Of a DNA stretch of 64,000 nucleotides, positions 1 through 11,915 are shown one piece after another (within the stretch, counting starts at the first letter, position 1; each line of letters opens with the position of its first letter). The notes beneath the pieces are model-generated. The model saw only the letters and a program-made list of their open reading frames with translations. It was not told the origin of the DNA and ran no database searches. The DNA is from Agriotes lineatus (Eukaryota > Arthropoda > Insecta > Coleoptera > Elateridae): the NCBI GenBank assembly GCA_940337035.1, contig OW679197.1:43530466-43594465 (forward strand), given 5' to 3'. The translations under genes were made by a program, and so were the position numbers.

Positions 1-1748
1 AGGCAGAGAGCCAGTTTTCAAGCACAGTTTTACAGTTTACTTGCATCTTAAGAATAATAACCTTTTTCCAACCCTGGGTGCGGGTCTGCCGCATTCCAGG
101 TAGCATTCACGTAGTTTGTGCCGTTCTCTCGGCTCTTCAGAGTACAGCAAGAGTGCGGAAGTTGTCACATTGGGGCAGAAAGAAGCATCTTACCGAATTA
201 ATTACGTGGACAGTTCTGCATCGGGGTGTTAACCGGAAGATTACAGTGCTAGTGTGGCCGGAGGATATAGTAGTAAGAAATTCCATTGTTCTAAGTCTAT
301 TAAATGACTACGTTTGCCGAAACTTTTGATTCGTAGAGCACGCATTCCGTTCTCTCTTTTAGGATTTTAACAGCATTCTTCTGGTTGATGTAGCCCTGGT
401 GCTTAAGGTTCTTTCCTTCCGTATCTACTAGATTTTTTCCAAGTCGGTCATCATAGATTGGAGGTTGCCGACATGGATACGAGGTGTAATAGCCACGTGT
501 TCCGGCCCACATGGAGTGATAAGCCGATAAAACTCAGTGGTCTGTAATCAAATAAGTGCTCATCCCTATTTTACTATGCAAAGTGCAGTGGTTAGTTAAG
601 CAAATATTGGCACGTTTTAAGAACACTCCGACGTTGAGTCATAAGCTTTTATTTTTGTTGAGCAAAAGTAACCTAAGCTTAAATATTTGACAAGAGACAT
701 TAATTGTTGGTTAGCAGTATGTAAACCCCCTATGACGTCATATAGACGTAGGGATATTTTCCTAACGTTTAGTTGTGTTTATTATACCTGCATATGCACA
801 AATTCAACATAACTAGATTAAACTAGCCCTTGAGTTTATTTTCTGATGTTCGCATGCGACCCCCTTTTGTGTTACTTGTTTATTGTGTAAAGAATTTTTG
901 CTACTGCAAGAGATTAGTCATAAGGTAAGTTCGTGAAGGTAGGAGGCTGCGCCGTCGCACTCAAACGCTGTCCGTAAGCCCAGAAGAGTGTCCTTATTTC
1001 GGACTTCAAGGGGCAATCCCTTTCTTTGTGAAGAAAAACCAAAGTCAGTGGCGTCCAAATATATTAACAACTATCTAATTTACCACCACCCTTCCAACGA
1101 GTTAAGCTGGCAATAGTGTGTTACATAAACACCGTAACGCCGGGGCAAATAACACTTACACTTTACCTACTTGTCGTCTTACAATTATCAAATTAAGGCC
1201 GTGACCTACTTTTGTGTCGTAAATACTCTTTAGCATGTAACAATAATTATTAAAAATGCGCTACAAATGTGTGACTGTAGTTTGTTAATAGCAATACTAC
1301 GAGAACAATAAATACACAACTTTTCGGAGATGTGTCTTTCAGGTAGTACCACATTTATATTTTTTTCTCAGATAACTATCGTAATGGGTCTAAAAATATT
1401 ACTTTGTTTCTTCAAATAAGTTTTCTCATTATTTTAGTTTTAAAAACGTTCCTGTGCTCACTTTGTTGCTTATGCATATTTGTTTCTCCCAACCTGGAAT
1501 AAAATGAAGCTTAATTATGTACATAATGATGCTTGATACAAAATAGACCTCTTTATTCCTTTCATGACATAAACAAGCATGTTTTCTTGACAACGAATCA
1601 GTTAACTACTAGATGTTAGGTGATTATTATTAATAATCAACTAATTTAGATCGACGGTTGTGAGAAAAGCTTTGTATGCACCTCTGGAGTAGACTTCATT
1701 AAACTTTCGACTGAAACTTACAGTATTGGGTAAGCTCGTAGTTTACTC
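1..1748. other. Intergenic sequence with a possible splice donor
   Basis: I see no gene here. A small open frame at 78-329 has no recognisable domain. A strong splice-donor match (AAG followed by GTAAGT) lies near 924, so 1-924 could belong to an untranslated exon, but no acceptor or coding frame supports this. A perfect CRE-like TGACGTCA occurs near 734 and may be chance. Confidence 0.3.
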
Positions 1749-1756
1749 CCTTGGTG
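1749..1756. repeat. Left target-site duplication of the hAT MITE
   Basis: The octamer CCTTGGTG is repeated exactly at 1954-1961 on the other side of the element. Confidence 0.88.
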
Positions 1757-1953
1757 CAGAGCCGGATTGAGAATATGTGAGGCCCAGGGCTAAATTTTTT
1801 TAGAGGCCCTATTCCCATTTATGCAATGGGTACAAAGGGATCTAAATGATTAGAAACCGCACTAGATTATAACCTTCGAATCTTTTCGAGGCCCCCGAAA
1901 TTCGGTGGCCCGGGGCTGCAGCCCCCTTAGCCCCCCCCCTTAATCCGGCTCTG
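1757..1953. mobile_element. Short hAT-type MITE with 8-bp target duplication
   Basis: A 197-bp non-coding element has inverted ends, CAGAGCCGGATTGAG on the left and CTTAATCCGGCTCTG on the right. It is flanked on both sides by the identical octamer CCTTGGTG (1749-1756 and 1954-1961). An 8-bp duplication with CAG...CTG ends is the hallmark of hAT transposons. The inside is partly GC-rich, unlike the surroundings, and codes for nothing, so it must have been moved by a transposase from elsewhere. The perfect target duplication suggests a fairly young insertion. Confidence 0.9.
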
Positions 1954-2256
1954 CCTTGGTGCATTAATACCTATTTATTCCATTTTCATAAATTGTTCTC
2001 TGAGACGTTTTCATTCTGTTATTTCTATTCTGATGCACTATTAAAGTCATTAGAATGTGTTTAAAAGATTGCATTAGTTAAATTTTTTTTTTATTCCCTT
2101 TTTCATATCATGTTTTCCACATCTTATCTTAGTTTCTAACTTTGACAGTATTTTTCGTTTCTTGTTTCTGTACGTTTTTACTAGTTAATTTTTAAAATTA
2201 TCGCTTTTTTGTCAGTCCTGTATACATTTTTTCATACATTTTTACTTCTCTCGTCT

Positions 2257-2500
2257 GAAAGACGAAGGAAGTAGGGATTATAATCACGAATAAATCACCT
2301 TCCGAGATTTCTTCAGATCTTCACGTTTCAAGGTACCTAGATGACGAAAAAGAGGTTTTCTTAATTCCGTCTGTCCGTCTGTCTGTCTGTCTGTCTGTTC
2401 TTCTGTCTGTTGGCAGTATAGCTCAAAAACTATTTGTCGGGGGAGGCAATGTTTTGCATTCATACTATATATCTACCTATCACGAAACCGGTACAATTTC
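2257..2500 (+). repeat. Dispersed repeat family, copy 1, with (TCTG)n tract
   Basis: This block starts with GACGAAGGAAGTAGG and includes CACCTTCCGAGAT and a TCTG microsatellite (about 2366-2411). It matches 50318-50460 on the same strand and 37545-37675 in reverse complement. The order of shared blocks is the same in all three: opening, CACCTTCC block, CACGTTTCA-like block, CTAGATGA, then TCTG repeats. It has no long reading frame. The family is probably a non-autonomous mobile element, but I cannot assign a class. End coordinates are approximate. Confidence 0.65.
2366..2411. repeat. (TCTG)n microsatellite
   Basis: A run of CTGT/TCTG units with a few interruptions forms part of the dispersed repeat around it. 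Confidence 0.85.
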
Positions 2501-2721
2501 ACACAAATACATACAGGTTGAGCACATTACATAAATATAATTGTGTTTATTTTTCGGTTAATTTTGAAATGGAAGGAAGTAATAACTTTAACATAGGTCA
2601 GGCTTTACATCTGCCGAAAATAAGATTCAACCGATAGAGGATAATGTCAAAAAAGATAAAAACATTTCAACAATAACGCCGTTCTGTTTAAGAGAGGCGC
2701 GCGCCGGACTTATTTGAAAGA

Positions 2722-2825
2722 GGCTCGATAGCGTAGTTGGCTTTATCGATGCAGATACGATCTCTATGTAGGGGAGCTCTGCAGATGAGGCGAGTTCAAG
2801 CCCCAGCGGGATACATTTTTTTTAT
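2722..2825 (+). repeat. tRNA-like (SINE head) sequence
   Basis: TAGCGTAGTTGG at 2729-2740 is a perfect RNA polymerase III A-box, and GAGTTCAAGCCCC at 2792-2804 is a good B-box match. A run of T follows at 2816. The spacing is longer than in a normal tRNA and the acceptor arms do not pair. It is therefore better read as a tRNA-derived SINE or tRNA relic than as a working tRNA gene. Confidence 0.45.
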
Positions 2826-5280
2826 TTGAAAATGTATTTAATTTATTAGAACCGTGAATATATTTCTACTCCTAACTTAATTTGATTTTTAAAATTATTT
2901 AGTGCCACAAGGTCGACGAGGGAAGTTCTGGGTAAAGCCTTTTACAGATTTTTTAGGTTATTTTACGTTCATTATTCCCCAGCATTTATTTCTTCGGGTT
3001 ATGTAAGTTATATGCTTTAATTACGTTTCTATTTTCTTTCTTATACATATAATATTTTCACTGTTGGGCTAAAACTCACTGACAATATTCTCCCTTTCCT
3101 GAACAGCTTCCAGTAAATTGAAACTAGAGCACGCCTTGAAATATCTACTATCGCCTACGAACAAGCTACTGGAAGTTTAGACAAGTCTTGCAGTTTATCC
3201 ATTTCGTTGTAGCCTATTATCCAGGATAACTGCACTTTCTTTTTGCTCGACTAATCCGGAAGATGTTTCCTAGAGGTCGAAAGGTTTGTTAGCACGCGAA
3301 GCTTAAATCGGCTGCGATAAGCATTTCAAATCCAGGAAGCGTTTCAGGTGATAATCTAAGCAGACAATTTTGTTTATTTGTTTGATTTCTAAGAACATCA
3401 ATTTGTAAAAACTCTTTCAAAATATCCTGATAAATTGCTTTCTTTATTTGGAGTTTCCTGCGTTTGTGGCGTTATTCATCAAACTGTAGACGTTCAAGCG
3501 AATTCTATCACGTAATATGGAAATCTCGCTCGCTAATGTGTGTTTTTATACATTTTCCTGCCGCTCAATCCAATATATGTTTTAGTAACAGCTTTAAATC
3601 TTTTATTTTAACGTACAGCCAGTAATGGAGAACATGGCTATAAGCAATTTACTTTAATAAAAATGGGAAAAGGGATTTATTTAATAAGAAATCGAAGTGT
3701 ATTTTGAAACAGTTTTGAAAATAGCTCAAAATCACATTATGCATTTGTTCTACCTCTCAATTAAAATAGTTTTCATTATAAAACTCTGTCTACATGAATG
3801 TAGAACTTATAGATTGCATTTGTAACTTCCATACCTAACTACCTGACACCAATAGAGCAAGGTCCAGGTGCCGATACAAACATATCTATTTCAAATCTAT
3901 CATTTAGTATAAAAAACGATGAAATTTGACATTTCTTTTACACTTTCCCATCTTAATATTCATCTATATTAACTAACATTAATTCGATTTTCGAAATTTT
4001 AGGAATATGGGCGATACTGATTGAACGTATCTAGGTCCTACTATTTAGATTTAAAAATAATGAAAAGAAGAATCAGAAAATTAATGCGATCCTCATTTTG
4101 GCCATTAAATTCAATTTCAATTTGAAGCATTAGTGCTATTGAGAGGACATTCTCTGATGCTCCACTAATAACAATAGTTAGCAGATCTAATAACTCATTT
4201 AGACGAAATAGGCACTCTGAAGCATGACGAAGGATACTCGTCCGCTTTAGTTAATTTCAAGCCACATAATTAACCGCCATTAATATTTTTATTACATGTG
4301 TTGTAATTGTCCACACGTAAATTTAAACAGTGAATTATATGCCCTTAATTAATTTAATTCAAGGTTTCCGCTGTTTAGTCTTGATGTCATTATAACGTCT
4401 GTAATATGTTAACTATGAGGTCCAACAGGAAAAATTTAATTTAACTGTTTTGAAGCTGACGTTCCTATTCAATGCTACAGTTAAAGATAGTAAATCCATA
4501 TCTTTATATCATTCTTAATACTATTACTATTATTGCTAAATTAATGCGCATATTAATGACTATTTCGAATATAATGTCTTTAAGAAACTATTTCTGTCTG
4601 TAATAGTTACTATAGATAAATATTAATTTTCTTCTATATTTCACTCTATTGCCTCTTCTACTACTCAATATTTTTTCCCACTTTGGTTTTTATTTAAACG
4701 CTGCAGCCTATATTGCGAAATACTATACTTATTTTCATTACTACTTGTTGAGATGTTATATAACTGAAACAAATGTGTATAATAAATGTGAAAGTTGCAG
4801 AACATATGCTGTTAGTAGCTGCTCTTTCATTAGATTTTTTCTGTAATATATTTAATGACATACATTTCGACTAACTCCTACGCTATTGAAATTGGCAGAT
4901 TAATATTTATCTTTCATTTTTAACATACGAATCAGCTTTCTATCTTTAAAGGTAGTGCTTTTATTTTATTTACATTGCTTTAGATTTTAGGTTTTACAGA
5001 TTCGTAAAAGTTATGTGAATGACATACATTTAGAACAGTTTCTAGGCTTATATTGAAATGTTTCATTTACATGTAATAACAAAATAACTCTCAAAATTTG
5101 GTAACTCGGTAACGGTTATTTATTTTGTCAGTTGGCAGTATAAGAGGGGTTAATCTCTGCGCCTTATGTCAGAAATTATATTTAAAATTCAATACAGTAT
5201 GCACTATTTGAAATAGGTCAATTAAGGCATAAAATTAATTCTACTTTTTTTATCCAATCACGAGTTTTACCTATTCGGTG
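2826..5280. other. AT-rich intergenic stretch, no gene seen
   Basis: About 2.4 kb of AT-rich sequence has only short open frames without domains. I found no inverted-repeat ends, RNA gene or convincing exon in it. Confidence 0.5.
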
Positions 5281-5283
5281 TTA

Positions 5284-6033
5284 AGCCGCATACACATTAA
5301 TAAATATTTACGTTGTGTGTTGTATTTCAAAATGTAGCGCTCTTATTTGCGGTGCAAATTTAATGCAGATGCATCATGTTTCAACGCACAAATGTGTGTT
5401 GTGCGTTGTGTGTTGGCAATCCGCCTGTTCGTCGATTTGCAGCGCGGCGCATTGTGCAACATTTGTGGAAATAAAGAGTAATAACAGAAGATGGAATTGA
5501 CCAACGAAGATGCATTGGCACTCATTCAAAAGTGCCAGAAGCAACATTGTTGTGGAATCCTAAACATTAATGGCATTTTGTATCTATTCTCTTGATTTTT
5601 GGCCCAATCATATTAATGAGGATTTTAAAATCCACTGATGACATACGAACAAAGTTGCAGAATTGTCCTGTGCTTTCATCAATTTCTAATGTCGTTAACA
5701 TGCCGCGACCGCCATCCTGATTTATATATTGATAAAGTTGTGTCATCCAGTATCGTCTTTCTTATTATTGACTTTATTTTTATTTTTTCGAATTAAATGG
5801 TGCATTATAATAAAGGCGTCTCCATCAGCACAATCAATGTTGATCAGCAAATCTCTTTGAAGTTCAAGTAAATACCGACTGGGCGATGGATAGCATGTAT
5901 CGTTCGTCACGAAAATATTTGTGTGCGTTTGTGTTCGGCGAACAGTCCACATCTATATTAATTTCAACGCACACGCCCAAATTTGCGTCAAATACAACGC
6001 ACAACGTAAATATTTATTAATGTGGACCCGGCT
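5284..6033 (+). mobile_element. PIF/Harbinger-like non-autonomous element with MADF remnant
   Basis: The ends are inverted copies of about 45 bp. The left begins AGCCGCATACACATTAATAA and the right ends with the complement, reading GTGGACCCGGCT. Both ends are followed by a TTA trinucleotide (5281-5283 and 6034-6036), the target duplication typical of PIF/Harbinger. From 5491 a short frame reads MELTNEDALALIQKCQ, and in a shifted frame LLWNPKH. This resembles the start of the MADF DNA-binding protein that Harbinger elements encode beside the transposase. No transposase DDE region is visible, so this is an internally deleted copy. Confidence 0.68.
5491..5600 (+). pseudogene. MADF-domain protein fragment (Harbinger-associated)
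   Basis: The start ATG follows a short leader. The residues LTNEDALALIQ and, after a shift of frame, LLWNPKH match the pattern of the first helices of MADF proteins (acidic start, LI, then LW near residue 20). The frame then hits stops. Family recognition is from memory, and the fragment is too short to be sure. Confidence 0.4.
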
Positions 6034-6299
6034 TTACACTACCAGCATTTTAGGAATTACCACCAAATACCTTGGAGGGTTTAAAAGATGGGTTATGCCA
6101 TCGCTTTAATAACAAGCTAGCAGTCTACATTAAGGGAAAGAAAACGAGTTTAAAATGTAGATAATTTTAATGCAGTATGTAGTGGCTATAATCAGTAGTT
6201 CCAACAATTTGTTACTGCATAAAATATAATTTTCTTGTCTAATTAACGTTTAGTTGAGTTTTCCAAGAGCTTCACGATTCCTCAACAAATAACAAGAGG

Positions 6300-6660
6300 T
6301 TTTGATTTCGGAGGCTTTCACGGACATTGTCATTAAGTCACAAACGACTTCCGGGATTGGACCGTGTCATTATTGAGGTCGAAGAATTCAACTTTTTGCC
6401 CACTTTCGTACTGGGCTTCATCAGGATGAAAAGCAAAAGAGCACGGTCACTCAACGTGTAAACCACGCCAGAGGGGAAACTCTTTTGCACGGGAAGGGAT
6501 AGACGAGTACGTAACTCAACGTGTAAACCACGCCAGAGGCGAAACTCTTCTAACCATCGGAAGCAGAAAAGCGAGAATTCATAGGCAAATGCCGTCACGG
6601 TTCAACAAGTGTCCTCGCGGTTCAGTGGCGGTGAGCGGGGCTTATGTCTAATCCCGAAAG
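6300..6660 (-). mobile_element. Penelope-like element end fragment
   Basis: Read on the minus strand, this segment has the layout of a Penelope-like terminal region. First comes a reading frame whose last residues include LLNRDG (near 6600). Two imperfect 65-bp repeats follow, containing CCTCTGGCGTGG, with one copy starting at + position 6451 and the other at 6516. Last is a hammerhead-ribozyme-like segment with CTGATGA. Such a ribozyme motif in the terminal repeats is known for Penelope-like elements. No reverse transcriptase or GIY-YIG region is present, so this is only the end of an element. Confidence 0.55.
6360..6448 (-). ncRNA. Degenerate hammerhead-ribozyme-like motif
   Basis: On the minus strand the order is GACCGTG (complement of 6442-6448), CTGATGA (complement of 6418-6424), stem II GCCCA/TGGGC, then AAAA where an active ribozyme has GAAA. 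A short hairpin GTTGAA/TTCGAC follows, then CACGGTC (complement of 6360-6366), which pairs perfectly with the first heptamer as stem I. All three stems can form. The G to A change in the GAAA core would be expected to stop self-cleavage. Confidence 0.55.
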
Positions 6661-6679
6661 TCATTTGTTAATTAACAAA

Positions 6680-8525
6680 ACGTTTTACAACCTACTGTGG
6701 TACTATTCGCACCTTTTTCAAATAGCAGCCTTATTAGACATAGAATTAAGGGAAACTACAACAAAATATTCATAAGCAACAAAATTCTAAAATTGATATT
6801 TAGAAAAACAAGTATCAAAGGTGCCAGTTCTGATTAAATGGACCAAACAATCACCATAGTGTATCTTCATCTAGTTGTTGTAGGATGTAGACTGGTAGCT
6901 GTTGAACGCTCCAAAATGCATGATCGATAAAAGAAACTGACAACAATCATGCAACGGTTCAACGTAAGCCGAGTAGCGAGCTATGCATAGGTAAGTGAAA
7001 CAGTGCTGTAACCAAAGCATTCAACGAGCCTGCTAAGCTGTTCTAGAGGAGGGAGTAAGTTAACACTAAACTGATCAAAATCAAATACGATCGCTGCCAA
7101 CTGGATAGTTCAGCAGCTCGCGAATCTAATTTGGAAGATTCTTCGGTGTTATGGTAATCGTAAATTACAATCAAGGAGAAATCTCAAAATTACACTTCTC
7201 AGATGCAGGTTCTTTGATAAGCTAAAACCTTATAGCAAGAAGAAGACATAAATAAGGCACAATTAAAGTGACATTTATTAATGCATATAGGTAAGCATAT
7301 ATGTGTAAAAAGGCAGTTCGCTCCTAAATAGGATATTTAATTTAGAATATTTAAACACAAAGAACTTGTGTAATTAAGTCAAACCTAATACTAACTCCGC
7401 GGAGTATACACGCTACGTTTATAGCAGCACTTATGTAATTTATCATTTGAAATGTAAGGTTAACGCACAAATAAACAAAGAGCAAGGTATGTAGGAAATA
7501 CGCATATAAATTACTACTGTCTTAATATACTTACAGGCGCCGATACACTTTTGAATTGCGACAAAAGGATTTATGCAAAATACAAGGTAGTAGCTTATCT
7601 GTTAATTCCAACGTCGATCAAGAAAACCAGCTTCAATCTCGCATAGATGCTGATTGGGACGGGACCAACCTAGATGGATTATATAGGCTACACAAGCGAA
7701 GTTAAAGCTGAACCGTAATCGCAATCAATCCATAAACTGGAAAAGCCCAGATGCCAAGTCCATAATAAAATCCCAAAATACATCCAGAAGAAAAAACCTT
7801 CAGGTGTAATCCAGGAAACCTTTCATACAAAACTCCGCAAGTCTTCCAACACGATAATATGAAAAAGCGACAATATGTAAATCTATAACAACAAAAAGAG
7901 TAATTCCTGAAGCAATAGAACGCCATTAACGTACAGGAGGGGTGCCTAAAAACTATTCACTTTTGGCGTAAATCAGCTCAACGTTCTCCTCCTAGTAGTA
8001 CGTGGCACAATCAAGAGGTACAGACTTATCAAAAGACACCTAAAGATCTAAAGCCGATAAGTTCACTTGAAAACCAAAACAAAATTTGGTTAATAAACAC
8101 TTTTACTACCACAGTGTGACGAAATTACACTAGAATACCGGAACACCAACGGCAGTTATTAAATGACCGTGCTAAATCTCACGATAACCAAACGCATAGC
8201 TTCACGAGATAAAGCAGACAATACGTCAAAATCCAACAAAACGCTTCTTATCAGCTAAGACAATACGAGATATCACTTTTAAAAACGACTGAATGCCTCA
8301 AGAAATGCATTTGTGGACACGGACTGACAAGTACTGCCACTTGAGGTACGAGAAACACCGTCTAAATCACCAACGTCATGTTATCATATGGCTAACTTTC
8401 AAAACGTTAAAAGTCGGCACTCAATCTGGCAGGTAAATTTTGAGCTCCCAGAGATTGTTAGTCCAATCTAATCTTTCAGAGAATACCTGACATAACCAGG
8501 AAACATCACATAACTTAAACAAAAA
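6680..8525. other. Intergenic stretch, no gene seen
   Basis: About 1.8 kb, purine-rich on the + strand, without a convincing reading frame. The minus-strand frame at 7702-7926 is hydrophobic and aromatic-rich but lacks homology that I recognise. Confidence 0.4.
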
Positions 8526-9027
8526 ATAGGTGTCCATCTATTGTCTTTAGTTCCTGCAATGTTTCCAAATCACGATCATTTTAGTTTAAGGCTATTACAT
8601 ATACATTTTCCGATTTTGTTATTTGCCATATCCAAGAGTTTGTTAACCTGTATTTCAGAGTTATTTCCAACATTATTCGATTCAACGATCTTTGGGCTAT
8701 ACTTAGTTTTTGTATATATATTTATGCCAGCGTCCATGTTTCTGCTGCATATGTTAGTACAGCGAGTATGTTTTCATTAAATAATTTTGTTTTTAATTTT
8801 TGATCAATTTTACTTGGTGTTTTGGTTTTTTCTTTGTTAATATTTAAACCAAGCTTTTTTGCTTTTTCATTTTGATAGGCTAGCGTTTATTGTAAATTCC
8901 CAATATTTTCTGGTATACGGATAATGCCGGCTGCAAATCGGAAATGTTTCAATCTTTTTCCGTTTACGTTTAATACTTTATCCTTTCATTTACAGCTTTT
9001 AAAAACATCTTGTAGGTCTATACCTAT

Positions 9028-9061
9028 CCTAAACCATTTACGCTATCGTAAATGGTTTAGG
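9028..9061. repeat. Perfect 15-bp hairpin inside the LINE relic
   Basis: CCTAAACCATTTACG (9028-9042) is followed by the loop CTAT and the exact complement CGTAAATGGTTTAGG (9047-9061). Confidence 0.9.
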
Positions 9062-9169
9062 AAAAACTGTATCTTTCTGTCTTGCCCCGTTCCATTTTTA
9101 TTGGTATCGTGGTTCTCTGTAGATTGATTTTACAGGTAACGTTTTTATACATATTACTATAATGTAATC

Positions 9170-10345
9170 GGGGTCTAGTTCTGTTTATGTTACTTAAATT
9201 AAATTAATGGCTCTAATCTCAAATGGGTTGGGTCTCTACATCCTGCCAAATTGTTATTTTGATTTTTCTAATTATGTTGTAATATAAATTGTTCTTGTAT
9301 TTTATTAAATGCAATCGTTTAAATACTGCTTATTTGACTACCGGGATCATTATAATACGGGATTTTAAAACTAGATAATGGGAACTAAACTCAAATGCCA
9401 AGTATGGCGATCTAACCGCACATTTTAGATATCAAGTTGGTTTACAATTTCAACAATTCCGTCAGCTATTACGTAAGATGTGTTGCCTAGGTGATAAAGA
9501 ACGTAAGTAAACAGACGCAACTTTCACAAAATACTCAAAGGGCGTTACAAGCGAAAATGCATCTTTCAGGATAAACACATTTTTGACCTTGGTTTTGGAT
9601 TCTGCTATGGATATTTGACTATAAATCGGCCCTCAACAAGTCTCGCGACAAAATAGGCCTCTTATTCTCAGTTGGACTGCCATACAAGCAGCCGATGCCT
9701 CACCATCCACCTGCAGCCCTTTCACTCATATTTGCTCTCAACTCAGGTCTTTTGCCCCACACTTGGGGCTTCGCTACTTTCCACGAAAGTCGCTGGCCCC
9801 AAATAATCTCACTAAGGCCACCGAAAAACACCAGCTACACTCGAAGAACAGTTGGACACTTTTACCCTCTGCAGAGGTGCCAGGAATATTCTGCATTCTA
9901 TCAAAGACACTGTACTAAGTTGAAACACTCTTTTTAATTGAAAAAAAGGGTATTTATTAAATTTGAAATAAATTTTTGTAGGGAAGCCAAAACACACACC
10001 CAAAGCTTGGCTTTTCTTCTCCAATTGTTGTTTTTTACATCGATCTTACTTTGTTATTATAACGTCAAAGCCTGCTCTGATTACAGTTTCATATTCAAGT
10101 CAAGGCTAACGCTATTTTTACTACATTTTTACAAATTCAAATAATTTCAAGGCCAATGCTTTTTTATACAATTGAAAATTTAAATTTACATTTATGGAAC
10201 ATTTTTAAAATAATATGTGGAATGTTTGAATTATGATTAATTTCTATTATAATTGTATTGGCTTAAACTATGTTGATAGTAATATATACACGGTGTTCCG
10301 AGAGGAATTTTCCAAACTTTAGGAGTATGTTTCTTGAGCAATTTT
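9170..10345. other. Sequence inserted in the LINE relic
   Basis: This stretch separates reverse-transcriptase blocks that are normally ~60 codons apart. Its right part starts with TACACGGTGTTCCGAGAGG (near 10287), a form seen at the ends of TA-inserting elements. I could not find a matching left end. Small open frames here show no known domain. Confidence 0.35.
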
Positions 10346-11915
10346 AAACAAAATAAGTCCAATGTTCGACGGAGTCAAATACCTTTTTGTAGTTTATAAA
10401 GGCAAAACAGAAGGGCAGGTTATATAATTTTTATTTTTCCATTTAATGATGAAGTACTTGCAAGTGATCTTGAAATTCGTCCTGCTCTGGTGGTTCGTAC
10501 CATAACCCTTATATCGTTTCAATTAATATGTGAACTTCGCCGGACACTTTATTTCTTTTTATATGGTGTAACGCTTTCTTTATTTCGTATATTTCAATAT
10601 TAGGAATATCTTCTAAACTTACGTTTGTCACTTTTCTTTCTGTGTTCAATCTGCGTGTGTTTTCTTACACGGTACATTTCTTTGTAAAATTCCTCTGTTG
10701 ATAAAGGCTCCTTTTGCATTTTTTAATGATGTAATTGTACGTATGTTTCAATCTTTTTTCGTTTTGCCATTGTTTTTATCCACAATTTTGAATTGCTTCT
10801 TCGATTTTCAGTTGATGACATGCTTTTAGATCTTTTTCCATTTCTCTTCTTATTATTATATTAATTTTGTAAGAGCTTCTCGATTTTCCCTTTTTCCTAT
10901 CTTCCAATAGTCTTCTTGTATTATAATTATGACTAATTTTGAAATATTTTTCTTATTTGGTGTTACTTTGAACGAAGATTTGCTGCTGTTATTTTCTAAG
11001 TCCTTTTATTTATATCATGTTTTTCTGTTATATTAACTTTAATTAATTTTTTATTTAATTATTTTTTATATTCTTTCTTGATTACTGTTATATGGTTTCC
11101 TTCCGTTCTTTTCTTTGATTCCTATATATTTGTGACTCTTTCATTTTTGTTGTTAAGGACTAATCTACTTCTCATAAACCTATGATCGCTTGTTGTATTT
11201 ATTTTCTATATTATTGCCACATATTCGCAATCTTTTTATGTAAGGATATAATGAAGTCAATTTCATTCATAGTTCGTCCATCGAGGCTGATGCGTATCAA
11301 TTTGTTTTCAGTTTTTCTGTTAAAAAATGTATTTACGGCATACATGGTTGTTGTCCCAAAGCACTTATAATATATCTCCGGTTGCATTTCTTTCTCATAT
11401 TCCATGATCACCTAAACCTTCTTGTTGCATTTGTCCTATCTTTGCGTCAAAATCACCTGTGATCAGTAAGTATTTCGTAGGGATCTCTACGATATATGCA
11501 TTTGTTTCTTCATCTAACTATTCTGTACTATTATGTACACAATTCGATATGTAACAGCTTTAAAATGTGATAGCTCCCAAATATTTTCTTGTTTATGAAG
11601 AAACCTACTCTTCCTTCGCTTTTGCTTTTTTGGCCTTTGTAAAATAATATGTCAGAATTAAGATTTAAACATTGTTTGTCTCTTCTACTAATTTCGCTTA
11701 TTTCAATGATTTCTCATTTAATGTCTTTTACATCGTCTTCCATTTCTACTAATCTGTCTTCGAATATAGAACGTATATTATATGTACTTACAAACAAATT
11801 TCGTTTCGTCTTATATTGGCAGCCTAATCGAATCCAAAAATTCTTAGCGTCCTCTATCTTATCACTATTTTGCCCGATGTCTTGGGTAGGAACTTGAAGA
11901 TTGCTGGGCACTGGG

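Larger units (their letters stand above)
8530..11915 (-). pseudogene. Decayed LINE (endonuclease plus reverse transcriptase)
   Basis: Read on the minus strand from 11911, the order of motifs is that of a LINE pol. An apurinic-type endonuclease start (LFVSTYNIRSI, VEMEDDVKDIK, then EISEIRRRDK) comes first, and DGRTMNEIDFI follows near 11280. The reverse transcriptase palm approach KKALHHIKRNK lies near 10570, AFINYKKVFDSVEHW near 10400, and a degraded form of the RGVRQGD block (ARQKDTVFPKPF) near 9070. There are many stops and frameshifts throughout. The last two reverse-transcriptase blocks are about 1.2 kb apart instead of ~0.2 kb, so something of about 1 kb has inserted between them. It is a long-dead copy, and its ends are approximate. 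Confidence 0.72.

Noticed and set aside
733..742. CRE site TGACGTCA as a promoter
   Set aside because: A single 8-mer without nearby gene start or TATA box is expected by chance.
2722..2825. Working tRNA gene
   Set aside because: A- and B-boxes fit, but the acceptor stem does not pair and the box spacing is too long.
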